Assembly: GCA_003246795.1 (NCBI GenBank)
Contig: QKCS01000226.1
Coordinates: 1 to 5,498 of the forward strand
DNA from: Alphaproteobacteria bacterium
GTDB taxonomy: Bacteria; Pseudomonadota; Alphaproteobacteria; Micropepsales; Micropepsaceae
Direction: 5' to 3'
DNA length: 5,498 bases
The notes under the pieces are model-generated. The model was given only the letters and a program-made list of their open reading frames with translations. It made no database searches and was not told the origin of the DNA. A program made the position numbers and the translations under genes. Of this stretch, positions 1-5,498 are shown one piece after another; the first letter of the stretch is position 1, and every line of letters starts with the position of its first letter.

Positions 1-172
1 CAGCCAGATGGTGCTCCGCGTCGGCAAGCGCATTCCCTACGAGGATCTCAAAGCGATTCCCGATCGCAAGCAGCTGATGGAATTCCTGCGCCAAAAGACA
101 TACGCGCTCGCCGAAGGCGTCCCAAAGAAGAAGTCAAAGCGCCGTCGCCGCCGCCGCGAAGTCGCCGCCTAG
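1..172 (+). CDS. C-terminal end of a putative PlsC-type lysophospholipid acyltransferase (partial)
   Basis: This is the 3' end of a plus-strand gene. The reading frame begins with the codon at position 2 and runs 56 codons to a TAG at 170-172; the start lies outside the window. The visible part reads as a short beta strand followed by a helix (VLRVGKRIPYEDLKAIPD, then a KQLMEFLRQKTYAL helix). I recognise this layout from the C-terminal end of 1-acyl-glycerol-phosphate acyltransferase (PlsC)/hemolysin-like lipid acyltransferases, where a 'GxPIPxxxL' strand and a helix ending in TYAL follow the catalytic domain. The catalytic HxxxxD motif would be upstream and cannot be checked. The last 16 residues are strongly basic (PKKKSKRRRRRRE), encoded by a CGC-rich run. 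Such a tail would suit binding to acidic membrane lipids or nucleic acid, but that is inference. The gene converges on the M61-like gene with 12 bp between stop codons and no terminator hairpin. The family call is tentative; the reading frame is more secure. Confidence 0.5.
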   Translation, partial: SQMVLRVGKRIPYEDLKAIPDRKQLMEFLRQKTYALAEGVPKKKSKRRRRRREVAA

Positions 173-184
173 CGTGCGCCATGT

Positions 185-1655
185 CTACTGCTTCATCCCG
201 TCCCGAAGACCGGCAGCGTACGCCGGCCCGTAGGGATCGACGCCTACGACGACATTGCCGTTCGCCCTGGTTCGTCCGCCCTTGAAGCCGCGATAGAATT
301 CGGCGATTTCGTTTGTCTCCAGTTTCTCGCACGGCACCCAGATGTCTTCGGGGAGAAAGATCAAATCAGCATTGTCGACAAAACGCTTCAGCACACTCGA
401 GATGTCTGCACCAACTGACTTCGCAGCGGCAATGAAGTTCGCGCGCAGCGTCGGCTTGTCGTCGTTTGTGCTTGCAGCATCGGCGATGCGTCTCATCGCC
501 AGCATCACGTCTTCAAGATCGTATGCGCCCCCGCTGTCGCGCCGCAAACGGTCGTCGATGTAGGCCGCAATTAACAGGCCTCTCTGATAGGGCATGCGCT
601 GCATCGCTTGGTCGCGCCAGAATTCGGCGCCCAACGTCGCGTTTGTCGCGTTACGCGCCGGCGAGAAGGCATACGTGAACATGATCCCGTTCAGCGTCTC
701 GACGGTCTCCTCGATAGGCGCCATTCCGTCGCGCACCAATAATCGATAGGTGAATAAATCCGTGAATCCCTCCGACAGCCACGCCTCCTCAAGGCCGTTG
801 TTCTCCGGCGACATAGGACCCACAAGGAACGGAATCCATGTATGCATGTGCTCGTGCGCCAGCCCATGCTCGAAGTGCCGATCCAACTCCATGTTCGGCG
901 TTGAATAGAAGGCGAATGCATCGCCGAGCCCCGTGCCTCCGGCTTGCGCGTTGTTCGGCTTCTCGGCAATTGGAAGTACGGTGATCAGGTAAGGGCCTGG
1001 TAGATCGCCCCAGAACTTCTGATGCGACGCCATGATCGGCGCGACATGCTGCAAGAGTTCGTCGTCGGTGAACTTCCAAGAGCCGCGCAGCGCAATTCTG
1101 AGCATGCCGTCCTTCAAGATTCGAAAGCCCCCGCCGACAGACACGCTCTTAAGCATCGTCTTCAAAGTGAGATTGCCGTGCTCCAGATCCGACGCAATAA
1201 GCCATCCTGTGGGGAAGTTCTTGAACGATACGGCTACCGGCGTCGCAAAGCTCCACGCCGAGCAGATGAAAATAGCCCGGAGCAACCACCGGCCGAACTT
1301 CGACGCCTTTCGGCTCGCCCAGCCAAAATTGCTTGAGCCGATAGCGCACGGCAAGCGGTGCACCGGGCGCGTGTTTGATCGTTCTGTGCGCAGGATTGCC
1401 GCCGCTCGTGACGCGTTCCGCGCCTCGAATGTGAATTTGCGTTACACCGCGCCAGAGCCCGTGCTCGCCTCCACCCGTGTCAGGGAGGTCCAATTCTGTC
1501 TCGCCGTCGTCCTCGCCGGTGAATGCCATCTCGACATCGACGGCTTTCAGTTGGCCGTTGTAAAACACCGGAGAAAGCGTGTAGCGGACGTCGGCCGCTT
1601 GAGCGAACCCGATCGCTTCAACAGCGAAGGCAATGACGACAGCGATGCGTAGCAT
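185..1655 (-). pseudogene. M61-like secreted metallopeptidase, frameshifted and C-terminally truncated
   Basis: Two overlapping minus-strand frames together make one M61 (glycyl aminopeptidase-like) protein of about 488 residues. The upstream frame starts at ATG 1655 (an in-frame GTG lies just before it at 1658). It has a signal peptide (hydrophobic IAVVIAFAVEAIGF, AQA before ADV as likely cleavage site), then a beta-rich N-terminal domain up to PGYFHLLG near 1257. The downstream frame takes over at AWSFATPVAV near 1250 and carries the catalytic domain. Its zinc motif HEHMH is at 842-856, and WLSEGFTDLF follows about 24 residues later, giving the third ligand Glu as in M61 enzymes. The frames differ by one base: one extra base or two missing bases. 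The C-terminus, VVVGVDPYGPAYAAGLRDGMKQ minus its last residues, looks like the first part of a PDZ-like domain cut off by TAG at 185-187. An intact enzyme would be exported and would cleave peptides outside the cytoplasm. A sequencing error could explain the frameshift but not the short C-terminus. The gene begins 31 bp after marR and could be co-transcribed with it. Confidence 0.75.
1250..1275 (-). other. Frameshift zone in the M61-like gene
   Basis: Homology-like content switches frames here. Upstream, the frame used by the signal peptide reads sensibly through VVAPGYFHLLG and then degenerates into a Cys- and Arg-rich tail ending at 1149. Downstream, the catalytic frame reads sensibly from about ICSAWSFATPVAV. 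The catalytic frame is one base ahead, so an extra base (or loss of two) separates them. A run of four A on the plus strand (1269-1272, TTTT in the coding sense) is the only homopolymer in the zone and a natural place for a one-base indel. Removing one T would give GYFICSAWSFATP. An indel about 12 bases further on would keep YFHLLG instead. Confidence 0.7.
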
Positions 1656-1686
1656 CACGCCCCCGGGGACTACTGCACTTCCAATC
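1656..1686. other. 31-bp gap between marR and the M61-like gene
   Basis: This short gap contains an 8-bp CCCCGGGG palindrome at 1661-1668 and a GGGGGCG stretch just before the M61-like start that could act as a weak ribosome binding site. I see no room for a full sigma70 promoter, and no stem-loop followed by a T run. The M61-like gene may therefore be read through from the operon or transcribed from within marR. Confidence 0.4.
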
Positions 1687-2154
1687 TTAGAGGACCATCG
1701 CCGCGCTCGCCAGTTTGTCGAGCAACCGGTCGAGTTGCGCGCGCTCGGCGGCGCTCAAAGCGGCCGTAAAGCGCTGTTCGTGGTCGCGCGCCATCGGCAC
1801 GATCTGCGCATAGACGGTCTGTCCCGCGTCCGTCAAAAAAAGATGCCGCGATCGCCGGTCGCCTTCGACCGCGCGCTGCTCGATGCGGTGCGTCTTCTTC
1901 AGGCGTGCGACCGCACGGCTGACTTGCACCTTGTCCATGGCCGTCCGCTCGGTGACCTCGGCCGCGGTCAAACCCGGAAAGCGGCCGAGCACCGCCATGA
2001 CGCGCCATTCCGGAATCGTAAGCTGGAACTGTTCGGCGTACGACTTCGCGATACGGCCGCTGACTGTGTTGGACAGCACGGACAGGCGATACGGCAGAAA
2101 ATGCTCGAGGACGAGCAGCCCGTCGCGCTTCTGCTTGATCGTGTCAGGCCGCAT
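1687..2154 (-). CDS. MarR-family transcriptional regulator, likely controlling the homogentisate operon
   Basis: This is a 155-residue protein, the usual length for MarR regulators, which bind DNA as dimers and are released by small aromatic ligands. Residues 13-45 form the N-terminal dimerisation helix. TIPEWRVMAVLGRFPGLTAAEV (about 46-67) covers the helix before the winged helix-turn-helix and its first helix. MDKVQVSRAVARL (73-85) is the recognition helix. GDRRSRHLFLT (98-108) is the wing, with the DxRxxx-L-T signature of the family. Residues 115-150 make the C-terminal dimerisation helices. The frame is open further upstream inside maiA, but ATG 2154 is preferred because a GGAGAGG Shine-Dalgarno sequence lies 7 nt before it and the MarR domain starts there. 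The gene overlaps the end of maiA by 11 bp, so it is probably translated from the same mRNA. Position suggests it responds to homogentisate, 4-hydroxyphenylpyruvate or a related intermediate; the ligand and operator cannot be read from the window. Confidence 0.9.
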   Translation of the reverse strand: MRPDTIKQKRDGLLVLEHFLPYRLSVLSNTVSGRIAKSYAEQFQLTIPEWRVMAVLGRFPGLTAAEVTERTAMDKVQVSRAVARLKKTHRIEQRAVEGDRRSRHLFLTDAGQTVYAQIVPMARDHEQRFTAALSAAERAQLDRLLDKLASAAMVL

Positions 2155-2788
2155 CGGGCTGCCTCTCCGGCGCGGCTGCGGCGAAGGCCGGCAGCGCGCG
2201 CGCCGCGTTGTCGATCCGCACGAGCGTGGGAAACGCGTCGACCGGCACCTTGAACCGATACGCGTTCGCCATCTGCGGCACGAGACAGATGTCGGCAAGC
2301 GTCGGCGCGTCGCCGTGACAGAACGCGCCCGTTTCTTTGGACTCGCTTAGCGATCTTTCGAGCGCGCCAAACCCCAACGTGATCCAATGCGCATACCAGG
2401 CTTCACCCTGCGCCTGATCCGCCTTGATCACGTCGCGCAAGTAGCTGCGCACGCGCAGATTGTTGATCGGATGAATGTCGCAAGCGATGGTATGGGCGAT
2501 CTGCCGCACACGCGCGCGCTGCGCGGGATCGCTGGGCAACAGCGGCGGCGCCGGATGCGTTTCGTCCAGATACTCGATGATCGCGAGCGATTGTCCGATC
2601 GCCCGGCCGTCGACGCTGAGCGTCGGGACAAGTTCTTGCGGGTTGACGTCTTTGTAGGCGGACGAGTGCTGTTGCCCGCCATCTTTGACGAGGTGCACGC
2701 TTTCGCGGTCGTAGGGAATGCCCTTCAGGTTCAACGCGATCCGCACGCGATACGCCGCCGAGGAATTGGCGTAGTCGTAAAGCTTCAT
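2144..2788 (-). CDS. maiA: Maleylacetoacetate isomerase (zeta-class glutathione transferase)
   Basis: This 214-residue protein catalyses the glutathione-dependent cis-trans isomerisation of 4-maleylacetoacetate to 4-fumarylacetoacetate in the cytoplasm. Residues 1-80 form the thioredoxin-like N-terminal domain. It holds the zeta-class motif NSSAAYRVRIALNLKGI (8-24), NPQELVPTL (49-57) with the cis-Pro region, and QSLAIIEYLDE (66-76), whose Gln and Ser bind glutathione. The helical domain follows, with DIHPINNLRVRSYL (104-117) and the capping box GDAPTLADICLVPQ (159-172). It ends in the family-typical ERQPDA. The human enzyme has Cys in its SSCSWR motif; here that position is Ala, as I recall for many bacterial members. 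ATG 2788 overlaps the fumarylacetoacetate hydrolase stop as ATGA and is preceded by GAGGGG at 2794-2799. Length, motifs and neighbours agree, so the function is secure. Confidence 0.96.
   Translation of the reverse strand: MKLYDYANSSAAYRVRIALNLKGIPYDRESVHLVKDGGQQHSSAYKDVNPQELVPTLSVDGRAIGQSLAIIEYLDETHPAPPLLPSDPAQRARVRQIAHTIACDIHPINNLRVRSYLRDVIKADQAQGEAWYAHWITLGFGALERSLSESKETGAFCHGDAPTLADICLVPQMANAYRFKVPVDAFPTLVRIDNAARALPAFAAAAPERQPDAA
2162..2168 (-). promoter_or_regulatory. Ribosome binding site of the MarR gene
   Basis: GGAGAGG in the coding sense, 7 nt upstream of ATG 2154 and lying inside the last codons of maiA. It decides the start of the regulator against the longer in-frame extension, which would run back to 2298. 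Confidence 0.7.
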
Positions 2789-3774
2789 TTCGGCCCCTCG
2801 TAGCGGCGGACCCTCTGATCGATCGCGCCGAAAACCGACGAACCGTCCGGCAGCTTCATCTCGATCCGCACGCGGTCGCCGAACTTGAGGAACGGCGTCT
2901 CGGGTTTGCCCGTCTCGATGGTCTCCAGCATCCGCCGTTCGGCGATGCAGGCCGAGCCAGACGACCGGTCCGAATTCGAGACCGTGCCCGAGCCCACGAT
3001 GGAACCAGCTTCGAGTTCGCGGGTCTTGGCCGCATGTGCGACCAGGTCGAAGAACGAAAACGTCATGTCGATGCCCGCGCTCGGCGAGCCGAACCGCGCG
3101 CCGTTCACGTCGACGAGAAGCGGAAGATGCACTTTACCGTCGCGCCAGTGATCGCCGAACTCGTCCGGTGTTACCGCGACCGGTGAGAACGCGCTGGCAG
3201 GTTTTGACTGGAAGAAGCCAAACCCCTTCTCCAGCTCCTTCGGAATCAAGTTGCGCAAGCTGACGTCGTTGACGAGCATCAACAGCCGCACGTGCGCCGC
3301 CGCCTGAGCGGGCGACGCACCCATCGGGACGTCGCCCGTGATCGCCGCCACTTCGCCTTCCATGTCGATGCCCCACGCCTCGTCGGCGGCAAGAATGTCG
3401 TCCTCGGGCCCTATGAAGCTGTCCGACCCGCCTTGGTACATCAGCGGATCGGTCCAGAACGATTCCGGCATCTTCGCGCCGCGCGCCTTGCGCACGAGTT
3501 CGACATGCGTGACATAGGCCGACCCGTCGGCCCATTGATAGGCGCGTGGCAGAGGGGACGCGCAGTCGCCTGGCCTGAACGAGAAGCTGCCGACCGGCGA
3601 TCCCTCGTTGAGCTCACGATAGAGCCCGGCGAGCCGCGACGCCGACCGATCCCACGTGTCCATGGCGACCTGAAGCGTCGGCGCGATGCCATCTGCCGCG
3701 ATCGCCCGCGAAAGGTCGCGCGAAACGACGATCAGCTTGCCGTCCCGGCCTTGTTTGAGAGATGCGAGCTTCAT
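2785..3774 (-). CDS. fahA: Fumarylacetoacetate hydrolase, short bacterial type
   Basis: This 329-residue enzyme should hydrolyse fumarylacetoacetate to fumarate and acetoacetate, the last step of the pathway. It is shorter than the roughly 420-residue human/Pseudomonas type. The N-terminal part (1-100) differs from that type, and the FAH fold follows. Metal ligands can be placed by comparison with human FAH: D109 in WTDPLMYQGG (human D126), E139 and E141 in DMEGEV (human E199/E201), and D170 in LVNDVSLRN (human D233). R174 and K192 match human R237 and K253, and T264 in GSGTVSN matches human T350. The position of the catalytic His133 falls in LMYQGGSD, which has no His, and human Gln240 is I177 here. 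The start is ATG 3774, overlapping the hmgA stop as ATGA. An open frame continues upstream to 4671, but only antisense-like nonsense is encoded there. Function rests on fold plus operon position; the exact acid/base chemistry may differ from the mammalian enzyme. Confidence 0.9.
   Translation of the reverse strand: MKLASLKQGRDGKLIVVSRDLSRAIAADGIAPTLQVAMDTWDRSASRLAGLYRELNEGSPVGSFSFRPGDCASPLPRAYQWADGSAYVTHVELVRKARGAKMPESFWTDPLMYQGGSDSFIGPEDDILAADEAWGIDMEGEVAAITGDVPMGASPAQAAAHVRLLMLVNDVSLRNLIPKELEKGFGFFQSKPASAFSPVAVTPDEFGDHWRDGKVHLPLLVDVNGARFGSPSAGIDMTFSFFDLVAHAAKTRELEAGSIVGSGTVSNSDRSSGSACIAERRMLETIETGKPETPFLKFGDRVRIEMKLPDGSSVFGAIDQRVRRYEGPK
2794..2799 (-). promoter_or_regulatory. Ribosome binding site of maiA
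   Basis: GAGGGG in the coding sense, 5 nt before ATG 2788, within the last codons of the upstream hydrolase gene. It supports the ATGA-overlap start. Confidence 0.6.
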
Positions 3775-4901
3775 CGTGCCCCGCGCCAGCTGTCGACATA
3801 CGCTTGATCTTCGATCGCCTCGGCGTCGCGCGCGGGATCGAGCGGTTGGCGCGTGTCGATCATGACCGCCACTTCGTCCGTTTCCTTGCGCTCGAACTTC
3901 GCGCCCGCCGCGAACGCCTTCGGGTGCGGCCCGTGCGTGAAGCCGCCGGGATGAAACGTCACCATGCCGGGCTTGATGTTGTCGCGGCTGAAGAAATTGC
4001 CGGCGTGATAGAAGATGACCTCGTCGTAGTCGTCGTTGTTGTGGAAGAACGGCACTTTCAACGCGCCCGGGTCGCTCTCGATCGGCCGCGGCACGAAGGT
4101 GCAGACGACAAACCCGTCGGCGAGGAACGTCGTATGCACCGACGGCGGCAGATGGTAGCGATGACTGACGATCGGCCGGATGTCGCGCCAGTTCAATCGC
4201 ACGGGCGCGAGCGAGCCTTTCCACCCCTGCGCGTCCAACGGATTGAACGGATAGGTGATCGTGGAAATCTGGTCGCGCCGCTTCACGGCGACCTTCCACT
4301 CCCGGTCGCCCTGCTGCATCAGGAAGCGGTGATTGATCGACGGCGTTTCCAGGATCGCCGGATCGAACTGCGCATGTTCGCCCAGCATCCCGCGATCCGG
4401 CAGCCGAAAGGCGTTCCCGGGCGCCTCGATCATCAGAAACGAACAGTCGTCGCGCGGCTCGATCCGCCACATGGTGCTGCGCGGCACGACGATGTAGTCG
4501 CCGTCGCGAAACGTCATGTGGCCGAAGTCGCAATGGAAATCGCCGGATCCCGCATGCACGAACAACATCTGATCGCCGTCGCTGTTGCGCGCGAGCTCGC
4601 GCATCGGCTCGCTGAGGCGCCAGATGCCGATGCGAACCTGCGCATTGGCGAGCAACGGCTTCGCCGACCACGGCGAAAGATCGAAGCCGTCGAACTTGGT
4701 TGTGTCATAAGCGCGCGGACGCAACGGCCCAGCGAACGACGTCCATGCCGTCGGCATGTGCTTGTGGTACATGTGCGTCGCCGGCCCGAAGAATCCCTCG
4801 CGGCCGATCTCGCGCTCATAAGTGCCTTCCGGCAGATCGGCGTGCGCCTGACGGGAAGCCTGGCCCTCGATCCGCGGAAAGCTGATCCAGTTCTTGCTCA
4901 T
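3771..4901 (-). CDS. hmgA: Homogentisate 1,2-dioxygenase
   Basis: This 376-residue cupin-type Fe(II) enzyme opens the homogentisate ring to give maleylacetoacetate, using O2. It belongs to the shorter bacterial form; the human and Pseudomonas enzymes have about 430-445 residues. Residues 110-165 form the first cupin-like domain (QMLFVHAGSGDFHCDFGHM, then DGDYIVVPRSTMWRIE). The catalytic domain occupies about 210-350. H287 in FFHNNDDYDEV, E294 and H323 in FTHGPHP are the likely iron ligands (human H335, E341, H371). H317 matches human H365. H250 in YHLPPSV aligns with the catalytic human H292 (FDHADPS). The gap between the first His and the Glu is one residue longer than in the human enzyme. 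ATG 4901 overlaps the hpd stop in an ATGA, with GGAG further upstream. The start fits the conserved N-terminal part (EGTYEREIGREGFFGP), which begins about 25 residues in. Confidence 0.95.
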   Translation of the reverse strand: MSKNWISFPRIEGQASRQAHADLPEGTYEREIGREGFFGPATHMYHKHMPTAWTSFAGPLRPRAYDTTKFDGFDLSPWSAKPLLANAQVRIGIWRLSEPMRELARNSDGDQMLFVHAGSGDFHCDFGHMTFRDGDYIVVPRSTMWRIEPRDDCSFLMIEAPGNAFRLPDRGMLGEHAQFDPAILETPSINHRFLMQQGDREWKVAVKRRDQISTITYPFNPLDAQGWKGSLAPVRLNWRDIRPIVSHRYHLPPSVHTTFLADGFVVCTFVPRPIESDPGALKVPFFHNNDDYDEVIFYHAGNFFSRDNIKPGMVTFHPGGFTHGPHPKAFAAGAKFERKETDEVAVMIDTRQPLDPARDAEAIEDQAYVDSWRGAR

Positions 4902-5498
4902 GCCTTCAAAACTCCGCGCCGGATTTGATCGAGCTCGATGGATTCGAACAGTGCCTGGAAGTTGCCTTCGCCGAACCCGTCGTTGCCCTTGCGCTGGATG
5001 ATTTCGAAGAAGATCGGTCCGATCGCGTTCTGCGTGAAAATCTGGAGCAGCAGGCCAGCGTCCGGGCCGCCGTCGATGAGGATCTGATTGCGCTTCAACC
5101 GCGCAAGATCTTCGCCGTGGTCCGGTACGCGCTTATCGACGCCCTCGTAGTACGTGTCGACCGTCGACTGGAAGGCGACGCTGTTCTTCCGCAGCTTTTC
5201 GACCGTTTCATAGATATCGTTCGTCGACAGCGCGATGTGCTGAATGCCCTCGCCCTTGTATTCGCGCAGGTATTCGGCGATCTGCGATTTGTCGTCCGAA
5301 CTCTCGTTGATCGGAATGCGAATCTTCCCGCACGGGCTCGTCATCGCACGACTCTTGAGACCCGTGAGTTTGCCTTCGATGTCGAAATACTTGATCTCGC
5401 GAAAATTGAAGAGCGTCTCGTAGAAGTTCGCACACTTGTCCATGTTGCCGCGATAGACGTTGTGCGTCACATGATCGACCTCCGTGAGGCCGACGCCG
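4898..5498 (-). CDS. hpd: 4-hydroxyphenylpyruvate dioxygenase, C-terminal part (5' end outside window)
   Basis: The visible 199 residues are the C-terminal, catalytic half of an enzyme usually about 350-380 residues long. It converts 4-hydroxyphenylpyruvate and O2 to homogentisate and CO2 using Fe(II). All three iron ligands are in view: the His of TEVDHVTHNV near 5474-5472, the His of GIQHIALST, and the Glu of GPIFFEIIQRKG. The conserved KLFNFREIKYFDIEGK-like segment (here ETLFNFREIKYFDIEGKL), the DHGEDLARL region and the C-terminal gating helix GFGEGNFQALFESIELDQ are also intact. A GTG at 5470 is not the start: the frame runs on to the window edge and the first iron ligand lies upstream of it. 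The stop overlaps the hmgA start by 4 bp. It is the first visible gene of the operon; the promoter and any further upstream gene, such as an aromatic transaminase, are beyond 5498. Confidence 0.97.
   Translation of the reverse strand, partial: GVGLTEVDHVTHNVYRGNMDKCANFYETLFNFREIKYFDIEGKLTGLKSRAMTSPCGKIRIPINESSDDKSQIAEYLREYKGEGIQHIALSTNDIYETVEKLRKNSVAFQSTVDTYYEGVDKRVPDHGEDLARLKRNQILIDGGPDAGLLLQIFTQNAIGPIFFEIIQRKGNDGFGEGNFQALFESIELDQIRRGVLKA

Larger units (their letters stand above)
1687..5498 (-). other. Homogentisate (tyrosine) catabolic operon hpd-hmgA-fahA-maiA-marR
   Basis: Five co-directional genes have no intergenic space. Three ATGA overlaps (4898-4901, 3771-3774, 2785-2788) join the four enzymes, and an 11-bp overlap (2144-2154) joins the regulator. 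This strongly implies one mRNA with translational coupling. The enzymes cover every step from 4-hydroxyphenylpyruvate to fumarate and acetoacetate. The promoter is not in the window. Confidence 0.9.

Noticed and set aside
173..184. Bidirectional terminator between the convergent genes
   Set aside because: Only 12 bp separate the stop codons, and I see no inverted repeat with a T run there or just inside either gene end.
1250..1275. Programmed ribosomal frameshifting in the M61-like gene
   Set aside because: The needed direction is +1. No X-XXY-YYZ site, in-frame stop with a Shine-Dalgarno-like stimulator, or clear downstream structure is visible; mutation or sequencing error is simpler.
1032..1652. 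206-codon plus-strand open frame opposite the M61-like gene
   Set aside because: It is antisense to the signal peptide and N-terminal domain and has no recognisable protein features.
1661..1668. CCCCGGGG palindrome upstream of the M61-like gene as an operator or terminator
   Set aside because: It is too short, has no loop or T run, and is expected by chance in GC-rich DNA.
1633..2350. Long plus-strand open frames opposite marR and maiA
   Set aside because: They are Arg-rich shadows of conserved genes on the other strand.
3775..4671. In-frame upstream extension of the fumarylacetoacetate hydrolase, giving a 628-residue open frame
   Set aside because: The extension overlaps hmgA in another frame and encodes low-complexity Arg/Ala-rich sequence. 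The enzyme's own N-terminus begins at ATG 3774, in an ATGA overlap.
3762..4928. 388-codon plus-strand open frame opposite hmgA
   Set aside because: It is antisense to a clearly conserved enzyme, Arg/Val-rich and without recognisable motifs: a GC-rich shadow.
5468..5470. GTG at 5470 as the start of hpd
   Set aside because: The frame continues upstream with conserved sequence that includes the first iron-binding His, so the gene is cut by the window edge.

Overview
The window is GC-rich DNA with tightly packed genes and looks like a proteobacterial chromosome. The short bacterial types of homogentisate dioxygenase and fumarylacetoacetate hydrolase, together with the style of the flanking genes, suggest an alphaproteobacterium. 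That placement is a weak inference, because the window holds no rRNA or other marker gene. There are no RNA genes, insertion sequences, CRISPR arrays or phage signals that I can support.

Positions 1687-5498, minus strand, form a compact operon for the homogentisate route of tyrosine/phenylalanine breakdown. In transcription order it holds hpd (4-hydroxyphenylpyruvate dioxygenase, 5' end outside the window), hmgA (homogentisate 1,2-dioxygenase), a short-type fumarylacetoacetate hydrolase, maiA (maleylacetoacetate isomerase, zeta-class GST fold) and a MarR-family regulator. The first four genes are joined by three identical ATGA stop/start overlaps (4898-4901, 3771-3774, 2785-2788). The regulator overlaps the end of maiA by 11 bp and has its own good Shine-Dalgarno sequence. 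Together the enzymes convert 4-hydroxyphenylpyruvate to homogentisate, maleylacetoacetate, fumarylacetoacetate, and finally fumarate plus acetoacetate. The tyrosine transaminase step and the operon promoter are not in the window.

Positions 185-1655, minus strand, hold an M61-like secreted metallopeptidase gene that is broken as sequenced. The signal peptide and N-terminal domain lie in one frame. The HEHMH catalytic domain lies in another frame, one base further on. The C-terminal PDZ-like domain stops after about 20 residues, next to a convergent gene.

Positions 1-172, plus strand, are the last 56 codons of a gene that resembles the C-terminus of a PlsC-type lysophospholipid acyltransferase and ends in a very basic tail. 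Its stop codon lies 12 bp from the stop codon of the M61-like gene.

I see no previously undescribed system. The points most worth a second look are the frameshifted and truncated peptidase, the non-canonical active-site residues of the short fumarylacetoacetate hydrolase, and a regulator placed at the end of the operon it probably controls.
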